64,000 nucleotides of DNA, from the NCBI GenBank assembly GCA_031415695.1, contig JANOSH010000061.1, positions 277,103 through 341,102 of the forward strand, written 5' to 3'. The notes below the pieces were generated by a model. It was not told the origin of the DNA and made no database searches. It saw only the letters and a program-made list of their open reading frames with translations. This DNA comes from JANOSH01 sp031415695 (GTDB lineage: Bacteria; Actinomycetota; Acidimicrobiia; Acidimicrobiales; Ilumatobacteraceae). The position numbers were made by a program, and so were the translations under genes. Below are positions 1 to 8,549 of the stretch, in pieces (the stretch's first letter is position 1; every line of letters begins with the position of its first letter).

Positions 1-36
1 CAGAAGCGCTCCAAGAGCGCCCACTCATGAACTCGG

Positions 37-635
37 TTGAACAGCCCCTCCGGTCGATCTACTCTCATTCAGATTATTATAACTCCACTACGAGTAAGTT
101 CCTGTTACCAACGAGACTTGGGGGCCTCGAAGCACCACGACTCCTCGAGTAGCTCCCGCACCCGTGCGGCCACCCGGCCTCAGCGCACCTCGTGGATCGT
201 CTTCGCCGTGGTCGCCGCAGTCGCAGCAGTAGCGCAGTTGTCCTCGCAATCCATCGCCGGCGGGTTGCTCGCTCTCGGCTCCGCCATCGGATTCAGCGCC
301 ATTGCCGTTGCCTCACTTCGGTACGGAGTCGGCGGTGGCTCCCGAGGCGATGCGGCGGCGCTCGTGATGCTCGCCGCGGGCTCGTGCTCTGGGGCATAAC
401 CGACGAAGCGCTTGTAGCGGTCGGAGTGGCAATTGCCGTCGATGTCCCGGCTGTGGTGTTAACGGTTCGTAAGGCCGCCAGCGCGCCCCACACCGAAACG
501 ATGGCGACCTGGGTGATGGACGGCGGCGCGGCTTTAGTGGCCGCAATCATGTTGGGGCGGGCTGCCGTCGCTTCTTTAGCCCCTGAACTGCTGCTCGGGG
601 CGCTCAGGTCGTCGGTTGGGCTAGCGGGTTCGTAG
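37..635 (+). pseudogene. Frameshifted small integral membrane protein gene
   Basis: Two overlapping frames together read as one membrane protein. The first (ATG at 37, stop 397-399) holds hydrophobic helices and ends LVMLAAGSCSGA. The second frame takes over at about 376-384 and continues LVLWGITDEALVAVGVAIAV, then VVLTVRKAASAPHTETMATW, to a stop at 633-635. Adding one G to the GGG run at 378-380 joins them as LAAGLVLWGITDE. The joined product resembles a family of small bacterial membrane proteins of unknown role with a PTLRKA-like motif followed by a short loop and a last helix. The N-terminus is unclear, because the residues before PQRTSW do not look like a helix, so the 5' end may also be damaged. 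Either a real pseudogene or a one-base sequence error. Confidence 0.55.
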
Positions 636-1241
636 GGTCGCGAGACCGTCCCCGGAGAGGTGATCGAACGCTGCTCGACGGCCGGCAACAGCGAGTGCGA
701 GGTGCTGGGCTGTGCCTTCGACGACGGGACCGGACCCTGTCGACCAATTGGCGTCAGTTGCCCGCACCGTGAGGCCGGCGATGCGCTGCTTGGACCCGAA
801 GACCGGTTGGACGTTCTTGATGTGTTCGAGGACGGCGACGTAGTCGGCCGACGGAAGGGAGAATGGCCTGCCGACAGCCTCCGAGATGTCACCGGCGTGA
901 ATGGCAAGTTCGGTGAGGATGCCGGGCAGTTTGAGACCGGGAGGAATCGAACGCGACCCTGCCGATGATCGCGTTTTCCCAGCTATCTCTGACGGGGACA
1001 TCGCGGCACCGATCTGCTGTACGAATTTGGCATTCATCCTTTCGAGATTGAAACCGGATCCCAGGAAGGTCGCGAAGACCTTGCCTTTCGAGATGGTGGG
1101 AATGACCAACATGTGTGCCACAACGTCCTTCACCGTCCAACCGGCGCAGAGCGACGGCTCGTTCCACTCGTCGGCCGAGAGTCCGGCGAGGTAGTCGCCG
1201 AAGGCTTCGCGCCCGTTTTTGATGCTCGTCCATGTATCCAC
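621..1241 (-). CDS. Maleylpyruvate isomerase family mycothiol-dependent (DinB-like) protein
   Basis: A 206-residue protein of the MDMPI_N/DinB-like four-helix-bundle family (TIGR03083 type). The N-terminal part has the characteristic LCAGWTVKDVVAHM segment, whose His belongs to the metal-binding triad, and a later ELAIHAGDISEAVGRP segment carries a second conserved His. Members bind a divalent metal and usually use mycothiol as thiol cofactor; most, like this one, have unknown substrates. I prefer the GTG at 1241 because GGAG lies six bases upstream and family similarity begins there; an in-frame ATG at 1310 would add 23 unrelated residues. The gene is monocistronic, reads leftward, and its 3' end overlaps the broken membrane gene by about 15 bases. 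Confidence 0.8.
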   Translation of the reverse strand: MDTWTSIKNGREAFGDYLAGLSADEWNEPSLCAGWTVKDVVAHMLVIPTISKGKVFATFLGSGFNLERMNAKFVQQIGAAMSPSEIAGKTRSSAGSRSIPPGLKLPGILTELAIHAGDISEAVGRPFSLPSADYVAVLEHIKNVQPVFGSKQRIAGLTVRATDANWSTGSGPVVEGTAQHLALAVAGRRAAFDHLSGDGLATLRTR

Positions 1242-1396
1242 TGTGTGCTCCAGTCGTGTCGGGGGGTACTTCCTACCGTAACGTCGAACGACGGGCCCCG
1301 ATTTCGACACGAAGATGCATTGAGCGGTTAGGCACCTCAGCGGCGGCGAGCGACAATGAGGTGGCCGGGCCGATCGAGCTTGCTAGCCGACGTTGA

Positions 1397-2620
1397 TTAG
1401 TCGACTTGGGCGAACAGCGTCTTGAGATACTCGCCGTGGATGAACCCGATCGGGTGATCGACAGCGTGGCCGGTTCGTTGCAGCTCGCGCAACCGGAACC
1501 CGTTGACCCGAGCTGAGGTGAACACGGCGTCGTAGAAGTCGGTCGGGGTGATGCGGCTAGAGCACGACGACTGCACCAGCACACCGCCGGGTTCAACCAG
1601 CGCCAACGCATACTGGGTCAGCTTTCGGTACGCCTGAATGCCTGCTTGCACCTCGGACCCTTTTCGGGCGAACGACGGCGGGTCGACAACAACTACCCCG
1701 TACGTCTTACCTTGGTTGGCGAGCCGGGCCATGACCTCGAACGCATCGCCGGCCAGCGTGGTGTGAATACCGGGACCGAAACCGTTGTGGGCCATATTGC
1801 GTTGAGCAGTGGCGAGCGCTTGCGTGCTGATGTCGACGCTGTGCACCGACTTGGCTCGACCCGCGGCGGCATACACCGAAAATCCACCGGTGCAAGCAAA
1901 CACATCGAGCACTCGGCGACCGCTGGCAAGCGTGTGGACCAACGACCTGTTGTCACGCTGGTCGAGGAAATGGCCTGTCTTTTGGCCATGCACCACATCG
2001 GCTTCGAACGTGAGACCGTTCTCCAAGAACAACACCGGGGCCGTCGGGGTCTCGCCGTGCAACGCCGCACCGTCGGTGAGCCCGAACGTTGTTCCGCGCT
2101 TCACCTCTCGACTCAGCCGCGCCACGATTGAGGCGGGACCCAATCGCTCTACAAGCATCGGCACGATGGTGGCCAGGTGAGGCAACCACGCCGACGAGTA
2201 CACCTTGACTACCAACGTGTCGGCGTACCGGTCGACAATGAGCCCCGGTAGCCCGTCGTTCTCGCCGTGCACTAGCCGGTAGCCAGTGGTGGCTCCGTAC
2301 TCGGCAAGCTCACGACGCACGGCGAGTGCAGCCTCAAGCCGAACTGCCCACCAGGCCGTGTCGATCTGCGTTGGTTTACCCTGATGCAGCACCCGTACGC
2401 GAATAGGTGACGACGGGTCGAACAAACCCACGGCGGCAAAGTTGCGGTCGTCGTCGAAGACCACGGCAAGGTCGCCCGCCGCAGCCTGGTGGCTCACCGA
2501 GGTGATGGCTGTTTCGAAGATCCAGGGATGTCCGGCGCGTACCTGGCGCAACGCGTCTTTTGTGACCCGAACCGCGAGTCGACGACTGGACGCCGCGGGT
2601 ATCTGGGAGAGATCAAACAT
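1397..2620 (-). CDS. rlmI: RlmI-like class I rRNA methyltransferase
   Basis: A 407-residue member of COG1092, the 23S rRNA cytosine-C5 methyltransferase family (RlmI/RlmK C-terminal domain type). An N-terminal PUA domain (about residues 14-80, ALRQVRAGHPWIFETAI) is followed by an EEHAD-like RNA-binding region and a Rossmann SAM domain. SAM motif I is DVFACTGGFSVYAA near residue 243, motif IV is VVVDPPSFARKG near 310, and VQSSCSS near 350 carries the Cys expected of m5C enzymes. Length matches the family (about 395). It is the last gene of a leftward operon with the acyltransferase upstream (stop and start 2 bases apart). The exact rRNA position modified is not shown by the sequence. Confidence 0.85.
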   Translation of the reverse strand: MFDLSQIPAASSRRLAVRVTKDALRQVRAGHPWIFETAITSVSHQAAAGDLAVVFDDDRNFAAVGLFDPSSPIRVRVLHQGKPTQIDTAWWAVRLEAALAVRRELAEYGATTGYRLVHGENDGLPGLIVDRYADTLVVKVYSSAWLPHLATIVPMLVERLGPASIVARLSREVKRGTTFGLTDGAALHGETPTAPVLFLENGLTFEADVVHGQKTGHFLDQRDNRSLVHTLASGRRVLDVFACTGGFSVYAAAGRAKSVHSVDISTQALATAQRNMAHNGFGPGIHTTLAGDAFEVMARLANQGKTYGVVVVDPPSFARKGSEVQAGIQAYRKLTQYALALVEPGGVLVQSSCSSRITPTDFYDAVFTSARVNGFRLRELQRTGHAVDHPIGFIHGEYLKTLFAQVD

Positions 2621-2622
2621 AA

Positions 2623-4620
2623 TTAGCGGCCAGCAATCGACAACAAAGAAGGGGCAATGGATTCAAGTATCAGCTTGGCGCCGGGTCGGTAGACATGAAC
2701 GCCATCCCAGCGGTAATCGAGGCTGGTTCGGATGGCCGCATCATTGCACCATTCCCTTGGTCCAGGCACAAACGACACGTGAGCAGGGTCGGCGGCTGCA
2801 ATTCGACGCAAAAGATCGTTGACATGACCTGTGCGCCACGGCTCGCCCCGCTCGGGTAGCGGTGGAACGGCAGCGCCCTTGGCCCGAACCGGGTTCATGC
2901 ACGGCACTTCCAAAAGCGCGACTTTGGCCCCTGCCCCCGACAGGACGGTGATGCCTTTCTGCAAGCTAGCGGTGAACTTCGCGTCCCACGAAGCGCTGGC
3001 GAACGCGGCGACTCCCTCGTTGTATGCAACGTCGAACACGTCCCACGCCCCCACCATCACGAGGGCAACATCGGCTTGGGCGTTCTTGGCGCTGACCTGC
3101 CATTTGGCTGGCCATCCAGCACAACCGCCGTTGGCCCGCCGGTAGTTTTCGAAGCTGCTCCAGATAGAGCCGTCGTCCCAAACGCCGCACCCCGGCACCG
3201 AGCCGTCGGTGATCGAGAATATGGATTCGATGCCAGACGGAAGGTTCTTGACGAGCGATTCCGCCTGCGAATCACCGACAACAACCACTCGCACTGGTCC
3301 GAGCGTCGCAGCGGCAGTGGCAGTCGGCGACGTCGCCGACGCATCGACAGCGGCGATAGTGGAAGGGGTTGTTGCCAATTCGAACGCAGCGGCCTGGCCA
3401 CCCACCACAACGCTCGATGTCGACGCACCGGCAATGCGAATGGTGAGCGGAACCAATAGCGCCAGCGCCGCAACGCTGTAGCCGATCTTGTCGAACGACC
3501 CCGAGGGTTGCGATGCCCACCAGCGTCCAAGTGCGCCGCGCCGTACGGGTTCTTCGACCAACCGGAAACACGCCTCGGCCACCACAACAGTCAGCGCCAA
3601 CGAAACGAGCAATCGACTGGTTGATCGAGTGGCGTCAGTGAGTACCAGGATCGGCCAGTGCCACAGGTACATGCCGTATGAACGCCGCCCAACCGCCGCT
3701 AGGGCCACCGAGCCGAATACACGTCGGGTGAGGTGAGCCCCGGGGTGAACCGCCGCAGCGATCAGTACCAACGATGCGACCGATACCACCAGCATTCCAC
3801 CGCGGTACACCACCGTCGATGTGTTCGACCAACGGGTCACCGCGAAGATCAGGACCGCTAAGGCGGCCAGAGCGGCGGCGTCGAGAACAGGTAACGAACG
3901 TTGGTTTGCTGTCGCCGATCGCCAAGGCCTCCACACGACGGCGAGCGCCGAACCCAAGAGCAGCCCACTGGCTCGCGTGATAGTCGACAGGTACACAAAG
4001 TTGGCTGACGATTGAGACCCGGTGCGATACGTGACGACGCCGATAAGCGCAGCTGCCAGCCCGGCTATCGCCAGCAACGCTCCGAGTCGCCGACGTCCGA
4101 CCAACGCCCGAACGATCAGCGGCCACAGCAAGTACCACTGCTCTTCGACCGCCAACGACCAGAGGTGACGCAACAACGGCGGAGTGGACAGTTGTGCGAA
4201 GTATCCGCCGCTGTCGCCGGAGAAAATCTGCCACCAATTCGAGATATAGAAGATGGCGGGAAGTACATCGTGGCGCAAGCCGCCGAGCGTGTCGGGTCGC
4301 CATAGCGAGGCCCACACTCCGACGGCCACAAGCATGGCTGCCAGCGCCGGCAGTAGCCGACGGGCACGACGAATCCAGAACTGGCGAAGGTCGATTCGGC
4401 CTGTCGAGGCGTGCTCTTGAAGCAGCAGCGATGTGATGAGGTAACCGCTCACGACAAAGAACAATTCGACGCCGAAGAAACCACCGGCCACTCGTTTGAG
4501 CCGCAGCGCGTCGAGCGAATGCACGTGATAGAGGATCACGGCCACCACCGCCACCGCACGCAGGCCGTCGAGAGCGGGTTCGTAACCGAGTCGACCCCGT
4601 GATGGTTTCGTGCTCATCAA
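2623..4620 (-). CDS. OafA/YrhL-type membrane acyltransferase with C-terminal SGNH domain
   Basis: A 665-residue protein with the two-part layout of OafA/YrhL O-acetyltransferases: an N-terminal acyltransferase-3 domain of about ten helices (residues 10-375, beginning YEPALDGLRAVAVVAVILYH, whose His is the family's catalytic one, and FFGVELFFVVSGYLI) and an extracytoplasmic SGNH-hydrolase-like domain. The SGNH nucleophile motif is VVVGDSQAES near 450 and the Asp/His block DGVHVYRPG lies near 640. Such proteins move acetyl or other acyl groups from the cytoplasm onto cell-surface polysaccharide, peptidoglycan or lipid. It starts four bases inside the upstream metallophosphoesterase gene (ATGA overlap), so the two are translationally coupled. 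The acceptor cannot be told from sequence. Confidence 0.9.
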   Translation of the reverse strand: MMSTKPSRGRLGYEPALDGLRAVAVVAVILYHVHSLDALRLKRVAGGFFGVELFFVVSGYLITSLLLQEHASTGRIDLRQFWIRRARRLLPALAAMLVAVGVWASLWRPDTLGGLRHDVLPAIFYISNWWQIFSGDSGGYFAQLSTPPLLRHLWSLAVEEQWYLLWPLIVRALVGRRRLGALLAIAGLAAALIGVVTYRTGSQSSANFVYLSTITRASGLLLGSALAVVWRPWRSATANQRSLPVLDAAALAALAVLIFAVTRWSNTSTVVYRGGMLVVSVASLVLIAAAVHPGAHLTRRVFGSVALAAVGRRSYGMYLWHWPILVLTDATRSTSRLLVSLALTVVVAEACFRLVEEPVRRGALGRWWASQPSGSFDKIGYSVAALALLVPLTIRIAGASTSSVVVGGQAAAFELATTPSTIAAVDASATSPTATAAATLGPVRVVVVGDSQAESLVKNLPSGIESIFSITDGSVPGCGVWDDGSIWSSFENYRRANGGCAGWPAKWQVSAKNAQADVALVMVGAWDVFDVAYNEGVAAFASASWDAKFTASLQKGITVLSGAGAKVALLEVPCMNPVRAKGAAVPPLPERGEPWRTGHVNDLLRRIAAADPAHVSFVPGPREWCNDAAIRTSLDYRWDGVHVYRPGAKLILESIAPSLLSIAGR

Positions 4621-6320
4621 CGAACGTCGACCGGGGGCTCAATCAGAATCGGCCGTACGTCGACCGGGCGCGAGAACCACGATGTTCCAGGCAACGCCAG
4701 CGAGTTGAGCCGCCACCGTCGAGACCGCACCTGCGGAATGCCGATCGGGTACAACGTCAGGTCACCCGATGCAGCAATGTGACAGCGCACAAAGCCTTTG
4801 AACGACCGCAACCTCAAGGCGCTAAACGCCTCGTTGTCGTGCATTCCTAACAGTGTGTGGGTCACCAAGAAGTACCAGCCAACAAGCGTTGCCGACATGA
4901 ACCCGCCGAGCAGAACGACCGCACCAGCAAACGACAGCCCGTACATCAATCCGCTACCCGGCACGTCCTTCGCCAAGTACACAACAGGGGCCGCTAGGGC
5001 CACCTGCGCTGCACCGTGCAACCCGCCCACAAGGCGTGACAGCAAAGCGCGCGAGGGTTTGGCCGGTTTGGCGAAGATGGTGAAGGCGACGACCATGGCA
5101 ATAGCCAACAGGAGCGCAAGCGGGCTGCGCACCAAACCGTCAATGATGCCTCGCATGTTGATACCGCTCAGCGCGCCGCGAACTGATTGATCGGGTCGGC
5201 GCGTGCCGGCTTGCACAAGCCAGGCAAACCCGAACTGTACGAACCCCATGAACAACGCGAACACCGGGTTGAGAGGCGCAAGAAACACCACGAGTAGCGA
5301 ACGCCAACGAGATTGATCAGTCGACGGCCAACGCGCCTTGCGGGTGAGGTGTGACGTCTTGCCATCGCGTTTGTCGATCAGATCGATGTGATTGGGAAGG
5401 TGATGTGTCGGGTGAAGGAACGCTCCCCCGAGGCCCAGCGTCACCCGCTGCTCGGGCTCGGACCCGCTGTCCTCATACCGGGCGTAGTGATGCCAGTCGC
5501 CCGAGACGTAGAGGGCAATTCGGGCACGGTCTCGTACGATTTTCCGCCGCACGTAGTCAATGGTTTCGTGCGTTGTAGGGTCGCTTTTGACATTGATCCA
5601 CGCCGGCGATGCGCAGACCAGAATGATCCGGTCGGTCGGGCGAAGGTCCTCAGCCGCCGCCAGGAAATAGTCGACCTGGGGGCGGTCGAGCCACCCCCCT
5701 AGCTGAGTATCGACGGCCCAGATATGCCAGCCTTGCGGCAGCGGAATATGGAAATAGCTGCGCCGCTGCCGAGTGCGCCATCCGCCAATCGAACGACCTT
5801 GGCAGAACACGCGCAGAAATGCTGTCAGTCCGTCGTACCAGTCGTGATTTCCGGGCAGCGCAAACAGCCAGGGTTGATGGCGCAGGTCGTCGGGTTCAGG
5901 GAACGCTGCTGCGTAGGGGCCGATGAACTGATTCTCGTACCGGTCGATGGAACCAGCCGGGTACACCGTGTCGCCACAAAGAACCACAAGGTCGGCTCGG
6001 GGAAACAAATGCGCATCGATGTCGAGTTGAGGCTGGGCTAGATGCCAGGCAACCGCATGGGTGGGCCCAAAGGCTTCGCCGATGTCAGCGACGAGATCGA
6101 ACCAGGCCTCGTCACGACGTGACAGATCGAGCGGTTCGCCCGCCGTGATAGCTGCTTGCTGGTCTCGCTTGTCGGCATAGGTTCCGAACGTTGCCGCTAG
6201 GACATCGCGCAACGCTGTGGCAAGAAGCACGCGCGGATCGAACCAGCTGATCATTCGACGACGCGGAGCAAAGCCCAATTCGGCCGCCGACTCGTTGGCG
6301 GGACGTTTGCCAAGTGCCAT
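4617..6320 (-). CDS. Membrane-anchored calcineurin-like metallophosphoesterase
   Basis: A 567-residue protein with metal-binding motifs of the calcineurin-like phosphoesterase superfamily: VVLCGDTVYPAG near residue 112, ALPGNHDWYDGL near 157 and VSGDWHHYARYED near 277. After the catalytic domain come about four to five hydrophobic segments (roughly residues 335-480; for example LLLAIAMVVAFTIFA and GAVVLLGGFMSATLVGWYFL), then a short tail. Similar long metallophosphoesterases occur in actinobacteria and cyanobacteria, substrate unknown. First gene of the leftward operon with the SGNH acyltransferase and RlmI-like enzyme; it shares a 185-base divergent region with the MFS transporter, which contains a 25-bp direct repeat. 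Confidence 0.85.
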   Translation of the reverse strand: MALGKRPANESAAELGFAPRRRMISWFDPRVLLATALRDVLAATFGTYADKRDQQAAITAGEPLDLSRRDEAWFDLVADIGEAFGPTHAVAWHLAQPQLDIDAHLFPRADLVVLCGDTVYPAGSIDRYENQFIGPYAAAFPEPDDLRHQPWLFALPGNHDWYDGLTAFLRVFCQGRSIGGWRTRQRRSYFHIPLPQGWHIWAVDTQLGGWLDRPQVDYFLAAAEDLRPTDRIILVCASPAWINVKSDPTTHETIDYVRRKIVRDRARIALYVSGDWHHYARYEDSGSEPEQRVTLGLGGAFLHPTHHLPNHIDLIDKRDGKTSHLTRKARWPSTDQSRWRSLLVVFLAPLNPVFALFMGFVQFGFAWLVQAGTRRPDQSVRGALSGINMRGIIDGLVRSPLALLLAIAMVVAFTIFAKPAKPSRALLSRLVGGLHGAAQVALAAPVVYLAKDVPGSGLMYGLSFAGAVVLLGGFMSATLVGWYFLVTHTLLGMHDNEAFSALRLRSFKGFVRCHIAASGDLTLYPIGIPQVRSRRWRLNSLALPGTSWFSRPVDVRPILIEPPVDVR

Positions 6321-6360
6321 GGGTGTACCAGTCTGCCAGAGCCCGCACTAACCCGCCCGA

Positions 6361-6430
6361 CCCCCTGAACACCATCTCGCCCGACCAACCCCACCCCCTT
6401 GAACACCCCCTGAACACCATCTCGCCCGAC
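6361..6430. repeat. 25-bp perfect direct repeat in a divergent promoter region
   Basis: The 25 bases at 6361-6385 (core CTGAACACCATCTCGCCCGA) recur exactly at 6406-6430, a 45-base period. A partial third copy of the TTGAACACCCC part lies between them (about 6399-6409). The repeat sits between the divergent metallophosphoesterase (start 6320) and MFS (start 6506) genes. It could be a tandem binding site or a duplication scar. Confidence 0.8.
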
Positions 6431-6505
6431 TGCAGTATCGAAAAGCGACTCGGGACTCGGACTAGAACGTGTTCACTCGGGGTGGGTCCGCGATACTGGC
6501 CACCT

Positions 6506-7771
6506 GTGACCGAGCACCCGTCCTCAACCGGCCGCCCGGCCATCCGCCGTCTTGCCGTGGCGCGCCTCACGTCGGCCGGCGGTACCCATGCCGCTCGTAC
6601 GGCGCTGGTCTTCGAGATCTACGACCGCACGAATTCAACCCGCTGGGTCACCGCTGTGCTTCTGGCCGACATGGCTACGAGCGCGCTGTTGGGCCCGGTA
6701 GCCGGATGGGTTGGCGACCATGTCGATCGGCGACGGGTGATGATCGTGTCCGAAGTTGCAGCTGCAGTCGCGTATCTCGCGCTTGCCTTCGTTCACGCAC
6801 CGTTGCTCTTGGTGATCGGTTCGGCACTCGCAACCGCAGTCAATTCGCCGTTCCTTCCGACATCATCGGCATCCATTCCAAACCTGGTCGACGAGGCCGA
6901 TCTGCGGTGGGCCAATAGTCAGATGAGCTTGTCGTCGAACGGTGCGCTCATCATTGGTCCGATGGTCGGAGGTTGGCTTTTGGCGCTCACCAACCTGGGC
7001 GTCGTCTTCACCATCAATGCCGTCTCTTTCGTGGCATCTGCCTACCTGATCCGCAAGGTCTCAGGCACCTTCAAAGCTCACGACCAAACCACCCAAAAGG
7101 GCATGGCCAATGGCTTGCGAGCCGGCTACCGAATCATCGTCACCAACAAGGTCATCCGTGGCGTCACAATCGCCCTGGCCATGACCCATTTCACATTCGG
7201 GTTAGCACTCGTCGCCGACCCGGTTCTTGCCGACGACTTTGGTGCAGGACCAATCGGCTACGCGTTGCTCTACAGCACGTGGGGCGTGGTGGCGCTGCTC
7301 GGTGCGTGGCTCGCGGGGGGCCGTTTTCCAAGCAGGCTTGTTCCATTCGGAATCATCGGTGGCCTCGCAGCGGTCGCTACCGCCTGCGTTGCTATTTCGG
7401 TTTTGCCGTGGTTCTGGGCGATTGTTGCCGTTGGCTCGCTAGGAGGCGTTGGCAGCGGTGTCTTGTTTCCGCTCACGACCGGGCTCATCCAGCAGCATGC
7501 CCCCGACGAAGTACGGGCCCGGGTCTTTGGAGCCATCGAGACCTTTGATAGATCGATGTATGCCGTCGGCATGCTCATCGCGGCACCGCTGGTAGCCAAC
7601 ATTGGGCCGCAGCCGACGTACCGGATTGTTGCCCTCGTGGTGTTTGGCGCGGCGCTGAGTTTGCTGCGTCTACCAGCGGCTCTACGACACTCCTTGTCAT
7701 CCGCCCCCACGTCGGGCGGGCCTACGGAGGGCTTGGAACGTCCCGAAAGCCAACACGAGACACAGCGGTGA
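6506..7771 (+). CDS. MFS transporter (EntS/MDR-like)
   Basis: A 421-residue major facilitator of the 12-helix type. The A-loop motif between helices 2 and 3 reads GPVAGWVGDHVDRRRVMI, typical of the MFS_3/EntS-like subgroup of efflux and siderophore exporters. Start: GTG at 6506, because family similarity (RRLAVARLTSAGG) begins close by and a GATACT hexamer ends eight bases upstream; an upstream ATG at 6314 would add 64 low-complexity residues and run over the direct repeat. The last 25 codons overlap the antisense decayed DUF3995-like gene. No neighbour reveals its substrate. Confidence 0.82.
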   Translation: MTEHPSSTGRPAIRRLAVARLTSAGGTHAARTALVFEIYDRTNSTRWVTAVLLADMATSALLGPVAGWVGDHVDRRRVMIVSEVAAAVAYLALAFVHAPLLLVIGSALATAVNSPFLPTSSASIPNLVDEADLRWANSQMSLSSNGALIIGPMVGGWLLALTNLGVVFTINAVSFVASAYLIRKVSGTFKAHDQTTQKGMANGLRAGYRIIVTNKVIRGVTIALAMTHFTFGLALVADPVLADDFGAGPIGYALLYSTWGVVALLGAWLAGGRFPSRLVPFGIIGGLAAVATACVAISVLPWFWAIVAVGSLGGVGSGVLFPLTTGLIQQHAPDEVRARVFGAIETFDRSMYAVGMLIAAPLVANIGPQPTYRIVALVVFGAALSLLRLPAALRHSLSSAPTSGGPTEGLERPESQHETQR

Positions 7772-8082
7772 GTACAGGATCCGGTTCCACTCTCGGAACT
7801 CGGCTGACATTTTGTCACCCGCGATGACGTTAGCGACGGGGCCACCGCCGCGGCCGCTGTGGCAAGAAGCGCGGCGACGGCCCAGGTTGCCTCGGTCGAT
7901 GGAAACCCCGTTCCCGATCCTGGGTTTTTCAGTGGATCGACCCCCACTACCAAACGGGCGAGATCCTCCGGACTCTTGGCAGGAACGTGGGACCCGGTTG
8001 CCCAGGCTGCGTGCAGCGCTGACGTGGCGGCCAAACCGACCATAGCGATTGACGGGGAAATGCCGTCCGTACGGATGCGCAT
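7697..8082 (-). pseudogene. Decayed DUF3995-like membrane protein gene
   Basis: The leftward frame from ATG 8082 (AAGGA eight bases upstream) gives MVGLAATSALHAAWATGSHV and WAVAALLATAAAAVAPS, matching the start of DUF3995-type small membrane proteins. The matching C-terminus, GDKMSAEFREWNRILYSPLC followed by LVLAFGTFQALRR, is in a different frame and ends at a TGA (7697-7699). The helix and loop normally found between these parts, about 30 residues, is missing, so the gene seems to have lost an internal piece and its frame in one event near 7810-7850. Not explained by a one-base sequence error. Its 3' end overlaps the convergent MFS gene by 75 bases. Confidence 0.65.
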
Positions 8083-8144
8083 GTTGATAATCCTTACTTG
8101 GATGTCGATGTCCTCATCCCCAAACCGTATGACACGATGAGAGG

Positions 8145-8468
8145 GTGAGTTCCGAACATGAAATGCAACTGGTCGTACACGTCCCAACCGAGGTCGAAGG
8201 CGGGGTGTACGCCAACTTTGTCGGTGTCTGGCACACCCAGCACGAATTCACCCTCGACTTTGCCGTCATGGGTATGACCGGCAACGACGCCGAAACCGGT
8301 GCGCCACAAGTGCCGGTGCGGGTGGTTAGCCGAGTGAAGGTGCCGCCGTCGGTCGTCTTCGAAATTGCGCGGGCCATCGCCGAAAACGTCGACGGTTTCG
8401 AGAAGCAGTTCGGTTCGATCAGCCGCCCCGGGAACTCGGCGACGCTGTTTCCACCGACTGACGATTAA
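8145..8468 (+). CDS. DUF3467 family protein
   Basis: A 107-residue soluble protein matching DUF3467: the family signature VYANFVGVWHTQHEFTLDF is followed by VVSRVKVPPSVVFEIARAIA and an acidic/aromatic end of the helix (VDGFEKQFG). DUF3467 proteins are widespread in bacteria and have no known function. Two starts are possible: the GTG at 8145 used here or an ATG at 8163 that removes six residues; neither has a clear ribosome site. It lies just upstream of sigK, but sigK has its own promoter-like element, so they need not be co-transcribed. Confidence 0.8.
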   Translation: MSSEHEMQLVVHVPTEVEGGVYANFVGVWHTQHEFTLDFAVMGMTGNDAETGAPQVPVRVVSRVKVPPSVVFEIARAIAENVDGFEKQFGSISRPGNSATLFPPTDD

Positions 8469-8481
8469 GGTTCGCATCATT

Positions 8482-8510
8482 CCAATCCACGGGTTCATCG
8501 GCAACGAAGT
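8482..8510 (+). promoter_or_regulatory. SigK-type promoter upstream of sigK
   Basis: CCAATC at 8482-8487, a 17-base spacer and CGAAGT at 8505-8510. The same arrangement occurs upstream of the fasciclin and Mo-oxidoreductase genes. It resembles the published mycobacterial SigK consensus (CCATCC, 16-17 bases, CCGAAT), suggesting autoregulation. Transcription would start at about 8516-8518. Confidence 0.6.
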
Positions 8511-8549
8511 GACGGCATGTACCTGGGTGACGGCGCGAGGCTTGACACG

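Noticed and set aside
3635..4642. Leftward frame of 335 codons inside the acyltransferase
   Set aside because: Shadow of the acyltransferase in another frame; Arg-rich and without motifs.
7270..8187. 305-codon leftward frame as one intact gene
   Set aside because: Only its first third matches DUF3995; the rest is antisense to the MFS gene, and the true C-terminus is in another frame.
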